Positions 23,188 to 30,581 of a DNA stretch of 38,265 nt are shown piece by piece. Within the stretch, counting starts at the first letter, position 1, and every line of letters starts with the position of its first letter. Where the stretch lies: NCBI RefSeq assembly GCF_010998615.1, contig NZ_JAAEAH010000089.1, positions 1 to 38,265 on the forward strand, in the 5' to 3' direction. The stretch comes from Myxococcus sp. CA023 (lineage in GTDB: Bacteria; Myxococcota; Myxococcia; Myxococcales; Myxococcaceae). The position numbers and the translations under genes were made by a program. Under the pieces are notes generated by a model. That model was not told the origin of the DNA and made no database searches. It worked only from the letters and a program-made list of their open reading frames with translations.

Positions 23188-24501
23188 CTACGCGCTCCGG
23201 CCGAACACGCGCTGGAAGACGTCGTCCATGTGGCGCGTGTGGTAGCCCGGAGAGAAGCAGTCGGAAATCTCCTCGGGCGTCATCATCTTCCGCAGGTCCT
23301 CGTCCGCGAGCAGGGCCTGCCGGAAGTCGAGCCCTTCCTCGTACAGCTTCATCGCGTTGCGCTGGACGATGACGTACGCGGCCTGCCGGTCCATGCCCTT
23401 GCGCGCCAGCTCCAACAGGAGGCGCTGCGAGTTCACCACGCCGCCCAGCAGATCCAGGTTCTTCTTCATCTGCTCCGGGTAGACGCGCAGGTCCTCCATC
23501 AGCCGCGCGAAGCGGATGAGCATGAAGTCCGCGAGGATGGTGGCGTCCGGGCCGATGACGCGCTCCACCGAGGAGTGGGAGATGTCCCGCTCATGCCACA
23601 GCGCCACGTCCTCCATGGCGCTCACCGCATAACCGCGCAGCAGGCGCGCCAGGCCGGTGAGGTTCTCCGACAGAATCGGGTTGCGCTTGTGCGGCATGGC
23701 GCTGGAGCCCTTCTGTCCCGCGGTGAAGGGCTCCTCCGCCTCACGCACCTCGGTGCGCTGGAGGTGGCGAATCTCCACGGCGAACTTCTCGATGCTCGAG
23801 CCCAGCAGCGCCAGCGCGGTGAAGAACTCCGCGTGCCTGTCTCGCTGCACCACCTGGCTGGAGGCCGGCGCGGGCTTGAGGCCCAGCTTGCGGCAGACGT
23901 GCTCCTCCACCGCGGGCGGCAGGTGCGCGAAGGTGCCCACCGCGCCGGAAATCTTCCCCACGGCGATGACGTCCCGCGCGTGCTCCAGGCGCGTACGGGC
24001 ACGGCGCAGCTCGTCGTACCAGATGGCCAGCTTGTGGCCGAAGGTGATGGGCTCCGCGTGGATGCCGTGGCTGCGGCCCATCTGCAGCGTGTGCTTGTGC
24101 TCGAAGGCGCGCTTCTCCACCGCGGCCATGACGCGGTCCACATCCTTCAGGATGAGGTCCAGCGCATCACGCAGGGTGAGCGCCAGCGACGTGTCCAGTA
24201 CGTCCGACGACGTCATGCCCAGGTGCAGCCAGCGCGCGCTGGGCCCCACCCGCTCTTCCATGAAGGTGAGGAAAGCGATGACGTCGTGCTTGGTGGTGCG
24301 CTCAATCTCCTCGATTTTCGCCGCGTCCTCGGGCGTGAAGTCTCCGGCGCGAGCCAGGCAGTCCTGCAGCGCCTCGCGGGGCGCCAGCCCGGCCTCCACC
24401 ATGCCCTCCAGGGCGGCGAGCTCCACGTCGCGCCAACGGCTGTAACGGGCCTCGTCGGACCAGAGGGAGGACATCTCCTGACGGCTGTATCGCGGAATCA
24501 C
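23188..24501 (-). CDS. purB: Adenylosuccinate lyase
   Basis: 437 residues from a GTG at 24499-24501, which overlaps the upstream stop as GTGA. The enzyme removes fumarate from SAICAR and from adenylosuccinate. It has the fumarase/aspartase superfamily signature GSSAMPHKRNP with the flexible catalytic-Ser loop, the catalytic-His segment MGRSHGIHAEPITFGHK, and the N-terminal HLGMTSSDVLDTS. All are intact. It is the last gene of an operon behind a kinase-FGE fusion and a binding-protein-like gene, which is unusual company for a purine enzyme. The convergent neighbour is purC, the preceding step of the pathway. Confidence 0.97.
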   Translation of the reverse strand: MIPRYSRQEMSSLWSDEARYSRWRDVELAALEGMVEAGLAPREALQDCLARAGDFTPEDAAKIEEIERTTKHDVIAFLTFMEERVGPSARWLHLGMTSSDVLDTSLALTLRDALDLILKDVDRVMAAVEKRAFEHKHTLQMGRSHGIHAEPITFGHKLAIWYDELRRARTRLEHARDVIAVGKISGAVGTFAHLPPAVEEHVCRKLGLKPAPASSQVVQRDRHAEFFTALALLGSSIEKFAVEIRHLQRTEVREAEEPFTAGQKGSSAMPHKRNPILSENLTGLARLLRGYAVSAMEDVALWHERDISHSSVERVIGPDATILADFMLIRFARLMEDLRVYPEQMKKNLDLLGGVVNSQRLLLELARKGMDRQAAYVIVQRNAMKLYEEGLDFRQALLADEDLRKMMTPEEISDCFSPGYHTRHMDDVFQRVFGRSA

Positions 24502-25442
24502 TCGTAGACCTTCACGGCAAAGTCCCGCCGCGCCGCGAGCCGGAGAAGTTCCAGCACGGCGTCGGAGGACGGACCCAACTTCCTGGCGGCGGTGAGATTG
24601 AGAGACAAGTCCAACCCCTCAGGCTGAACCACCGCCAGCGCTCCTGGATTCACCTTCTCGTGGATGATGCGGTTGGCCAACCGCCCGGCCTGCTGGCCGA
24701 TGGCCGTGGGACTGGGCGAGAGCGCCAACGTGGCCCCTTCCTTCACCTGACTGGGCGTTAGAGCGGCCAACGGCACCCGGTGCGCCGCCGCGAAGGCGAT
24801 GAGCGCTTGGACGACCGCCGCGTTGCCCACCGTCTTGTCCGCCACCATCAGTAGCGCGTCCACCTTGCCCACCGCGCCGTCCAACGCCTTCTCCGCCCGG
24901 CCCCCCGCCTCCAACTCCAGCGGGAGGATGGACATGCCCCTCGAGGCCGCCGCCGCGCGGGCCTGCGTCACCGTCCCCGCGGAGAACCGCGGGTCATGCA
25001 GGATGCCCACGCGCTTCACCTTCGGCGACACGGCCTTGAGCGCCTCCAGCTCCGGCCCCATGTCGCTGGTGAGGGAGATGCCGGTGACGTTGGCGCCATC
25101 CAGGCCGTACTTCTCGTAGTAGGGCACCATGGCGAAGAGGACGGGCACGTCCTCGCCCAGCGAGCGCCGTGCGGCGTTGGCGGCCAGGGGGCCCAGGGCC
25201 AGCACCAGCGCGGGCTTCTGCGCCGCCAGCTTCTTGAAGAGCCGCGCGGCTGCGCCCGCGCTTTCGTCCAGCATGACCTCCTGCACCTCGGCCCGGGCCT
25301 CCGCCGCGAAGCCGGCGATGACGGAGGCATACGGCGCAAGGTGGGCGGACTTCACCGCCACCACGCGGGGACGGGCTGGCTGCTGCGCCACGACCACCGC
25401 CGGCAGCAGCGCGACGAGGAGCGCGGCGACGCAGCCCTTCAT
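24498..25442 (-). CDS. ABC transporter substrate-binding-like exported protein
   Basis: 314 residues from the ATG at 25440-25442, which overlaps the kinase stop as ATGA. A signal peptide (MKGCVAALLVALLPAVVVAQ) precedes a two-lobe periplasmic-binding fold of the ABC_sub_bind type (TrpX-like). Visible segments are PYASVIAGFAAEA, ALVLALGPLAANAARR, VPVLFAMVPYYEKY, GISLTSDMGPELEALKAV, RVGILHDPRFSAGT, VDALLMVADKTVGN and GRLANRIIHEKVNPGAL. No permease or ATPase gene lies beside it, so it may serve as a sensor or orphan binding protein, perhaps for the kinase upstream. Both ends overlap neighbours by four bases. Confidence 0.86.
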   Translation of the reverse strand: MKGCVAALLVALLPAVVVAQQPARPRVVAVKSAHLAPYASVIAGFAAEARAEVQEVMLDESAGAAARLFKKLAAQKPALVLALGPLAANAARRSLGEDVPVLFAMVPYYEKYGLDGANVTGISLTSDMGPELEALKAVSPKVKRVGILHDPRFSAGTVTQARAAAASRGMSILPLELEAGGRAEKALDGAVGKVDALLMVADKTVGNAAVVQALIAFAAAHRVPLAALTPSQVKEGATLALSPSPTAIGQQAGRLANRIIHEKVNPGALAVVQPEGLDLSLNLTAARKLGPSSDAVLELLRLAARRDFAVKVYE

Positions 25443-27970
25443 TGCCGCACGCTCGCGCAGCAGCGGAAGCCCACCGCGTTCGAGCGCACGGTGGGCACGC
25501 CGTTGCTCCGCGCCGAGCAACGTGACGCCGGGTCCGGCTGGTCGAAGGCGCCGCCCTTCAGCGCGTAGGCCTGGGCGCCGACACGGGTGGCCGTCCACTC
25601 CGCCGCGTTGCCCGCCAGGTCCATCACCGCGTAGCCCGACTTGCAGCGCTCGAAGCGCCCGGAGGCCGCCAGTCCCCCCGGGCTCGCCGCGGTGTTGCAC
25701 GCGCCCACGGCCTGCTCCTCGCCGAAGGGGAAGCGCGAGTTGCCGGGGCCCTTGCATGCCTTCTCCCATTCCTCTTCCGTGCAGAGCCGCTTGCCCTCGC
25801 GCTCGCACGTTCCCCGCGCCTCTTCCCAGGCCACGGCCACCTTCGGCATCGCGCCAGCCCGGTTGGGGAATTCGTACTCATCCACGCAGAACGAAGACAC
25901 CTGGATGCTCGCGACGGGGCGCTCGTCCGGGCTGGCCAGTGCGTCGTCGTCGCTCCGGCCCATCTTGAAGGCTCCGCCACTCACCAGCCGCATGCCCGCG
26001 GGACAGCCGCCCACGGGCGCCGCCAGCACTGCCGCGCCACCGGGCCCGGCAACAGGCGCCGTCCCCTGCCCTCTGGACTTCTGCAGCGCCTTGATGGCCA
26101 GGAAGCCCCCGCCCGCGCCCAACGCCAGGCAGCCGAGGACGAGCACCAGCAACCTCAACATGGAACGCTGGGGCTTCGCCGCGCGCGTGGCGGACCTGGT
26201 GAGCACCGCTCCGCGAGGCGCGGCGCGAGAACTGGAGACTTCCGACGGTTCGCTCCGCTTCGCGCCGGAACGAGAGCCCGGGTCTGACACCTCCGAACCC
26301 CGGCGGCGGGTGCGAACACCTGAGTCCTCGGAGGCACGGCCGCGAGCACGGCTGCCGGTGTCCTCGGCGCCGCCTTCTCGCGGACGAGATGGCGCCTCGT
26401 CCTGCGCGCCGTCGCGAGCACGCGACCGGGAGCGGCCCACCGCGGGCGCGGCGTCCAGCGTGGGCGCGGCGGGGCGGCCCGCGGGCACCGCTGGCGCCTC
26501 GTCCAGGGTCATCGCACTGGAGCGGCCATCGGTCACCGCGGGGACATCCAACTGCGTGGGCGCGGCGGAGCGGCTCGACGCGACCTCCTGCGCGGACGCG
26601 GCGCCACGCTCACTGGCGTCCTCGGAATCCTTCCGCGCTGGCGTGGAGCGAGAGGGCACGGGCGGAGACGACCCAGGCCGCGAAGCACTGCCCTGCGCCA
26701 AGGGTGCCGCCTTCGCGGCGACGGCGGGTGGCGCGATGAAGGGCAGCGCCTGTTCCGTCAGGTGCTGCGGCGCGGGCGAGGCCGCGGGCTTGCCCCGTCC
26801 CATGATGGCGGCCAGCGACGCCGCGTCCAGCGGCTGCGTGGCATCCACCGGTGGCGGCAGGTCCGGAATGGGCGCGGGCGGCTTGGGCGCGGCGACACCG
26901 GGCGGCGGAGGCAGGTCCTCCTCCTGCACGGCCGGGAGCATGCCCGTGGGCACCGGGGGCGGAGGCCTCGCCGCCTGCCTCGCGGTGTTCGCGGCCGACG
27001 AGCCCGGAGGCGCCGGGAGGCTCCGCGCGCGCGACACCACCGCGGCCGGTGTGCGCGCCAGGATGTTGGAGAACTCGGTGAGGAACTCACCCGCCGTCTT
27101 CGGACGGGCCAGCGGGTTGAAGTTGAGCGCGCGCCGGTACAGTGCCTCGATGGAGGTCGGCAGGTCCGGGTGGTGCATCGTCAGACCGGGGATGACGCCG
27201 TCCTCGGGCACGAGCCCGGTGAGCATCTCCCCCACGATGGCCGCGAGCGAGTACACGTCCATGCGCGTGTCCAACTCGCCGCCGCCCACGTACTCCGGCG
27301 CGATGTAGACGTCCGCGCGCTGCCCCTTCTGCGCCTGCACGAAGGGCAGGTGCGGCACGGCCAGGCCCAGGCCGTAGTCCGTCACCTTGAGCAGGTCCGG
27401 CAGGACGATGACGTTCTCCGGCTTGACGTCGGAGTGCGGTCCGAAGCGGTGCGCCGCGTCCAGGGCCGCCGCCATCTGCGACAGCAGCGGCTCCACTTCC
27501 TTCAGCGAGAAGAGCTGCCCCCGCGCGGTGCGCTGCTCCATCATCCGGCGCAGCGTCATGCCCTCCAGCAGCTGCATGGTGATGAAGGGCCGGTCCCCAT
27601 CCACGCCCTCCTCGTACACGCGCAGGAGGTTCGGATGATTGAGCTTCTTGGCCACGCGCATGGACAGCGCGAACTGCATGCGCTCCTCGGGCTGCTGCAC
27701 CAGGCGCGGGTGCACCGCCTTGAGCGCCACTTCGACGTCAATCTCCTCGTCCTGGGCTCGGAAGACGAAGCCCATGGGCCCGGAGCCCACCACTTCCTGG
27801 ATGGCGTAGCGGCCGGCGACGACGTCCCCTGGCTTGTAGGGTGCGCCGTCCGCGCCGCGCCGGCGAGCCGCCCCGGCGGGAGGACGCGCCGAGGCATCGT
27901 GCTTCAGCCCGCAGGTGGGACAGGTGTCTTGGGAGGCAGGAACGAGGCTGCCGCAGCGGTAGCAAAGCAA
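25439..27970 (-). CDS. Zinc-ribbon / Ser-Thr kinase / formylglycine-generating-enzyme-like fusion
   Basis: 843 residues. The order is a zinc ribbon (C3, C6, C17, C20), a kinase domain (about 55-315), a long Pro/Ala/Ser/Arg-rich linker (320-605), a membrane span (about 610-630, LRLLVLVLGCLALGAGGGFL) and a C-terminal FGE-sulfatase domain (about 650-840, GGAFKMGRS, VDEYEFPNRAG, RLCTEEEWEKAC, MDLAGNAAEWTA, LKGGAF, VGFRCC) outside the membrane. Kinase motifs deviate: HSD for HRD (179-181), DYG for DFG (198-200), and Ser where the alpha-C Glu is expected, though K84 and DVKPEN are kept. Activity is uncertain. The start is a TTG (27968-27970) with GGAG nine bases upstream; it is needed to keep the zinc ribbon. 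The gene overlaps the next by ATGA. Confidence 0.92.
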   Translation of the reverse strand: MLCYRCGSLVPASQDTCPTCGLKHDASARPPAGAARRRGADGAPYKPGDVVAGRYAIQEVVGSGPMGFVFRAQDEEIDVEVALKAVHPRLVQQPEERMQFALSMRVAKKLNHPNLLRVYEEGVDGDRPFITMQLLEGMTLRRMMEQRTARGQLFSLKEVEPLLSQMAAALDAAHRFGPHSDVKPENVIVLPDLLKVTDYGLGLAVPHLPFVQAQKGQRADVYIAPEYVGGGELDTRMDVYSLAAIVGEMLTGLVPEDGVIPGLTMHHPDLPTSIEALYRRALNFNPLARPKTAGEFLTEFSNILARTPAAVVSRARSLPAPPGSSAANTARQAARPPPPVPTGMLPAVQEEDLPPPPGVAAPKPPAPIPDLPPPVDATQPLDAASLAAIMGRGKPAASPAPQHLTEQALPFIAPPAVAAKAAPLAQGSASRPGSSPPVPSRSTPARKDSEDASERGAASAQEVASSRSAAPTQLDVPAVTDGRSSAMTLDEAPAVPAGRPAAPTLDAAPAVGRSRSRARDGAQDEAPSRPREGGAEDTGSRARGRASEDSGVRTRRRGSEVSDPGSRSGAKRSEPSEVSSSRAAPRGAVLTRSATRAAKPQRSMLRLLVLVLGCLALGAGGGFLAIKALQKSRGQGTAPVAGPGGAAVLAAPVGGCPAGMRLVSGGAFKMGRSDDDALASPDERPVASIQVSSFCVDEYEFPNRAGAMPKVAVAWEEARGTCEREGKRLCTEEEWEKACKGPGNSRFPFGEEQAVGACNTAASPGGLAASGRFERCKSGYAVMDLAGNAAEWTATRVGAQAYALKGGAFDQPDPASRCSARSNGVPTVRSNAVGFRCCASVRQ

Positions 27971-28025
27971 AGCTGGCGTACTCCAGGAGGCAGTCGGGGG
28001 GCCACCTCGGGGGAAGGCCCAGCCT

Positions 28026-28053
28026 CTTATTCTGCACGCTCCCCTGTCATCAA
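28026..28053 (-). promoter_or_regulatory. Possible promoter of the kinase-FGE / purB operon
   Basis: On the minus strand TTGATG (28053-28048) and AATAAG (28031-28026) are separated by 16 bases, in the 109-base gap between dut and the kinase gene. This places transcription start about 50 bases before the TTG start codon. The match is moderate. Confidence 0.35.
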
Positions 28054-28079
28054 GGAACGCCGAGCGAGGAAGTCAGCAA

Positions 28080-28535
28080 CTAGCGTCCCGTGGACCCGAA
28101 GCCATTTCCACCCCGGGAGGTTTCCTCCAGCAGCTCCACCTCCTGGAGGGAGACCGGCGGCACGGCGGCCACCACCAACTGGGCCACGCGGTCGCCCCGG
28201 CGCAGGGTGAAGGGCTCGTTGGAGAGGTTGATGAGGATGACCTGCACCTCCCCCCGGTAGTCCGCGTCCACCGTCCCCGGCGAGTTGAGGAGCGTGACGC
28301 CATGCCGCAACGCCAGGCCCGAGCGCGGACGCACCTGCCCTTCGTACCCAGCGGGTAGCGCGAGCGCGAGCCCGGTGGGCACCGCCAGCCGCTCCAGGGG
28401 CCCCAGCACCCGCTCCCCGTCGATGTCCGCGCGCAGGTCCAGGCCCGCGGCCTGTGCCGTTTCGTAGCGGGGAAGTGGCAGGGGCTCCGCATGGGTGCGC
28501 ACGCGGCGCACCTTCACCGTGAGGGGGGAAGACAT
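28080..28535 (-). CDS. dut: dUTP diphosphatase
   Basis: 151 residues, the usual length of trimeric dUTPases. The enzyme hydrolyses dUTP to dUMP and pyrophosphate. All five motifs are present: AAGLDLRAD (29-37), RPRSGLAL (69-76), GTVDADYRGEV (88-98) with the catalytic Asp and Tyr, RGDRVAQLVV (113-122), and the C-terminal RGGNGFGSTGR, which closes over the active site. It lies between an M23 peptidase gene and the kinase-FGE gene on the same strand. No clear ribosome-binding site is seen before the ATG at 28533-28535. Confidence 0.97.
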   Translation of the reverse strand: MSSPLTVKVRRVRTHAEPLPLPRYETAQAAGLDLRADIDGERVLGPLERLAVPTGLALALPAGYEGQVRPRSGLALRHGVTLLNSPGTVDADYRGEVQVILINLSNEPFTLRRGDRVAQLVVAAVPPVSLQEVELLEETSRGGNGFGSTGR

Positions 28536-28555
28536 GCGCTGGGACTAACACAGCT

Positions 28556-28579
28556 GCCGCCGCTTCGTGCCACGGCGGC
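28556..28579 (-). terminator. Hairpin between the M23 peptidase gene and dut
   Basis: GCCGCCG (28556-28562) and CGGCGGC (28573-28579) form a perfect seven-base-pair stem with a ten-base loop in the 68-base gap between the M23 stop and the dut start. No T tract follows, so it may be an inefficient terminator or a processing site. Confidence 0.4.
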
Positions 28580-28603
28580 GTGACAACCGCGCGCGTCGGC
28601 CCC

Positions 28604-29620
28604 TCAGGGCGCGGTGTCCTTCGCCACGGACCGCAAGGCGGTGCGGAACTTCAGCGGGTCCATGGGCCGCGCCGCCAGCTCCAGCTGGTAGTGCAGGTGG
28701 GGACCGGTGGAGCGCCCCGTGTTGCCCGAGTGCGCCACCAGTTCTCCCCGGCTCACGCGCTGTCCCACCTTCACCAGCAGCTCCGAGTTGTGACAGTACG
28801 CCGTCGTGACGCCCCGCCCGTGGTCCACCACGAGCACGCGGCCATTCACGGCGTCCTCGCTGGCACGCCGGACGACACCATCCGCCACCGCCACCACGGG
28901 CGTCCCCACCGGCACGCCCAGGTCCACACCGGTGTGCATCTTCCTGCGCCCCAGCACCGGGTGGAAGCGCTCGCCGAAGGGACTCGTTACACGCGCACTC
29001 TCATGAACGGGCCACGCGAGCCCGAAGGCGGTGGCCAGCGCCAGGGCCTGTGCGGCGCCCACGGACGCGTCCTCGAAGCCCGGCGGGAGCTGCCCCGACA
29101 GGCGCTCCAGCGTGGGCGCCCCACCCTCCGCCTCCACGCGCTCCAGCGCGTAGCGCGCGGGGACGCGGCCCGCGAAGAGCGCCGTGAGCCGGGCCTCCTC
29201 CCCTGGAAAGTCCTTGGCCAGCGCGGTGTGCAGGCTGCGCGCGGCCGCCGGGCCCGTCTGCGGATCCAACAGCGACGCGGCGGGGACGCCCAGCTCCGCG
29301 GCCAGCTCCAGCGCGGGCTGGCGGGCTCGCACCTGGGCGCCCTTGAGCGCCAGGTGGGTTCCCCAGGCCAGGGCCTCCGCGTTCGTGAGGGCCCGAGACA
29401 GAGGCACGTCGGGAGCCACCCATGTCGGTGACAGCGAGGTGCCGCTGACGCCGTCATAGTACGCGAGCAAGGGCCGCGCGCTGCTGCGCGTCCCCGTGGC
29501 CCATGCCGTGGCCTTGCGCACCAGCGCGCCCGCGGGCGTGTGGTGGTACGCCGCCCACAAGCACAGCGTCGCCATGCAGAAGTCCAACAGTCCTTTCGCC
29601 TGGCGCGGGAACATGGGCAC
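28604..29620 (-). CDS. M23 family peptidase (LytM domain), exported or membrane-anchored
   Basis: 338 residues. The N-terminus (GLLDFCMATLCLWAAYHH) is a membrane anchor or signal. A helical middle part (about 80-200) precedes a LytM/M23 domain (about 208-325): the zinc ligands lie in MHTGVDLG (H and D of HxxxD), and HLHYQLEL supplies the HxH motif. FGERFHPVLGRRKMH, GRVLVVDHGRG and GNTGRSTGPHLHYQ are typical of active endopeptidases that cut peptidoglycan cross-bridges. The GTG at 29618-29620 follows directly on the TAG of the upstream gene. An ATG two codons in is equally possible. Co-translation with the membrane protein upstream suggests a common role in the envelope. Confidence 0.9.
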   Translation of the reverse strand: MPMFPRQAKGLLDFCMATLCLWAAYHHTPAGALVRKATAWATGTRSSARPLLAYYDGVSGTSLSPTWVAPDVPLSRALTNAEALAWGTHLALKGAQVRARQPALELAAELGVPAASLLDPQTGPAAARSLHTALAKDFPGEEARLTALFAGRVPARYALERVEAEGGAPTLERLSGQLPPGFEDASVGAAQALALATAFGLAWPVHESARVTSPFGERFHPVLGRRKMHTGVDLGVPVGTPVVAVADGVVRRASEDAVNGRVLVVDHGRGVTTAYCHNSELLVKVGQRVSRGELVAHSGNTGRSTGPHLHYQLELAARPMDPLKFRTALRSVAKDTAP

Positions 29621-30451
29621 CTACCGGAAGAAAGACAGCACGGGCGTCGCATCCACCACCGCCGCCACGGCCAGCGGCACCACCACCGCGCAGCCCAGCA
29701 GTCCGCGCCGCAAGGCCGCTCTGCCTCCGGCTTCCTCACACACCGCATCCGCGTGTTGCAGGTTGCGCAGCACCGCGCGCCACCCGAGCGAAACCAGGAC
29801 GCCCACCAGCGAGGCCACCGCCAGTGCCCGCGCCGCCACGTCCGCGACACCATCCCCGAAGAGCTCACGCCAGGAGAGGTACACCGAGCCCTGGATGAGC
29901 TTGGCCACCGCGCACGCGCCCGCCAGCACCACGGCCGCCGTCGCCAGAGGCCGCAGCCACCGCATCGGCGTGGGCTTGCGCAGGCACCGCGACCACAGCT
30001 GACGCCACGTCGGACGCGCGGCCTTCTGGGGCTCCAGCACCACGCGCCATGCCTCCGCCAGAACCGGTGCGGCGGACTCCCGGTAGCCCAGCGCGGGCAG
30101 CGCCAACACCACGTCCGCGGCCAGCTCCCACGCGAGCGCGAGGAAGCGCGCAATCCGGGTGCGCTGCTCCAGCGATACCCACTCCACCAGGGGCGCCGTC
30201 AGCGAATAGCGACCCACGAGCGCGTCGAAGCCCGCGTCCACCCGGTCCACCAGCGCCAGCAACCGTTCATCCAGCGTGTCCGCCGCCGAATGCACCCCCA
30301 CCGCCACCAACGCGACCAGGCCCAGCGGCATGAACGCCCAGCGGAAGGCCCCCAGGAAACGGGAGACGTCCGCCAGGAAGGGCGTGGACGACGAAGCAGG
30401 CGGTGGTCGAGGTGGCAAACAGCCTCCGTGCGGATGGGGCTCGCACCTCAA
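29621..30451 (-). CDS. Hypothetical membrane protein
   Basis: 276 residues with about four hydrophobic segments: FMPLGLVALVAVGVHSA (about 40-56), LATAAVVLAGACAVAKLI (about 168-185), ALAVASLVGVLVSLGWRA (about 207-224) and GLLGCAVVVPLAVAAVVDA (about 250-268). A helical cytosolic or periplasmic part lies between the first and second. I do not recognise a family. The chosen start is a TTG (30449-30451) with GGGAGGG seven or eight bases before it; another TTG lies 11 codons in. The TAG stop abuts the start of the M23 peptidase gene, so the two are coupled. Confidence 0.7.
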   Translation of the reverse strand: MRCEPHPHGGCLPPRPPPASSSTPFLADVSRFLGAFRWAFMPLGLVALVAVGVHSAADTLDERLLALVDRVDAGFDALVGRYSLTAPLVEWVSLEQRTRIARFLALAWELAADVVLALPALGYRESAAPVLAEAWRVVLEPQKAARPTWRQLWSRCLRKPTPMRWLRPLATAAVVLAGACAVAKLIQGSVYLSWRELFGDGVADVAARALAVASLVGVLVSLGWRAVLRNLQHADAVCEEAGGRAALRRGLLGCAVVVPLAVAAVVDATPVLSFFR

Positions 30452-30490
30452 CGCACGGCCCTCCCGGAAGTGTCTAAGCCACCCCGGCCC

Positions 30491-30566
30491 GAAACGAAAA
30501 CACCCCCTCCCGCGCGGTGGCGGAAGGGGGCGTCATGAGCGCCGGGCTCTCAATCAAGGAGCCCGG
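30491..30566 (-). terminator. Tandem hairpins ending the pnp transcription unit
   Basis: On the minus strand, just after the pnp stop, a first stem GAGCCCGG/CCGGGCTC (30542-30549 with 30559-30566) is followed by a second stem, ACGCCCCCTTCC pairing with GGAGGGGGTGT (30500-30510 with 30522-30533, one bulge and one wobble). The second is followed by TTTTCGTTTC. The second hairpin is a good intrinsic terminator for the rpsO-pnp unit. Confidence 0.8.
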
Positions 30567-30581
30567 GCTTTCGGGCGCGAA

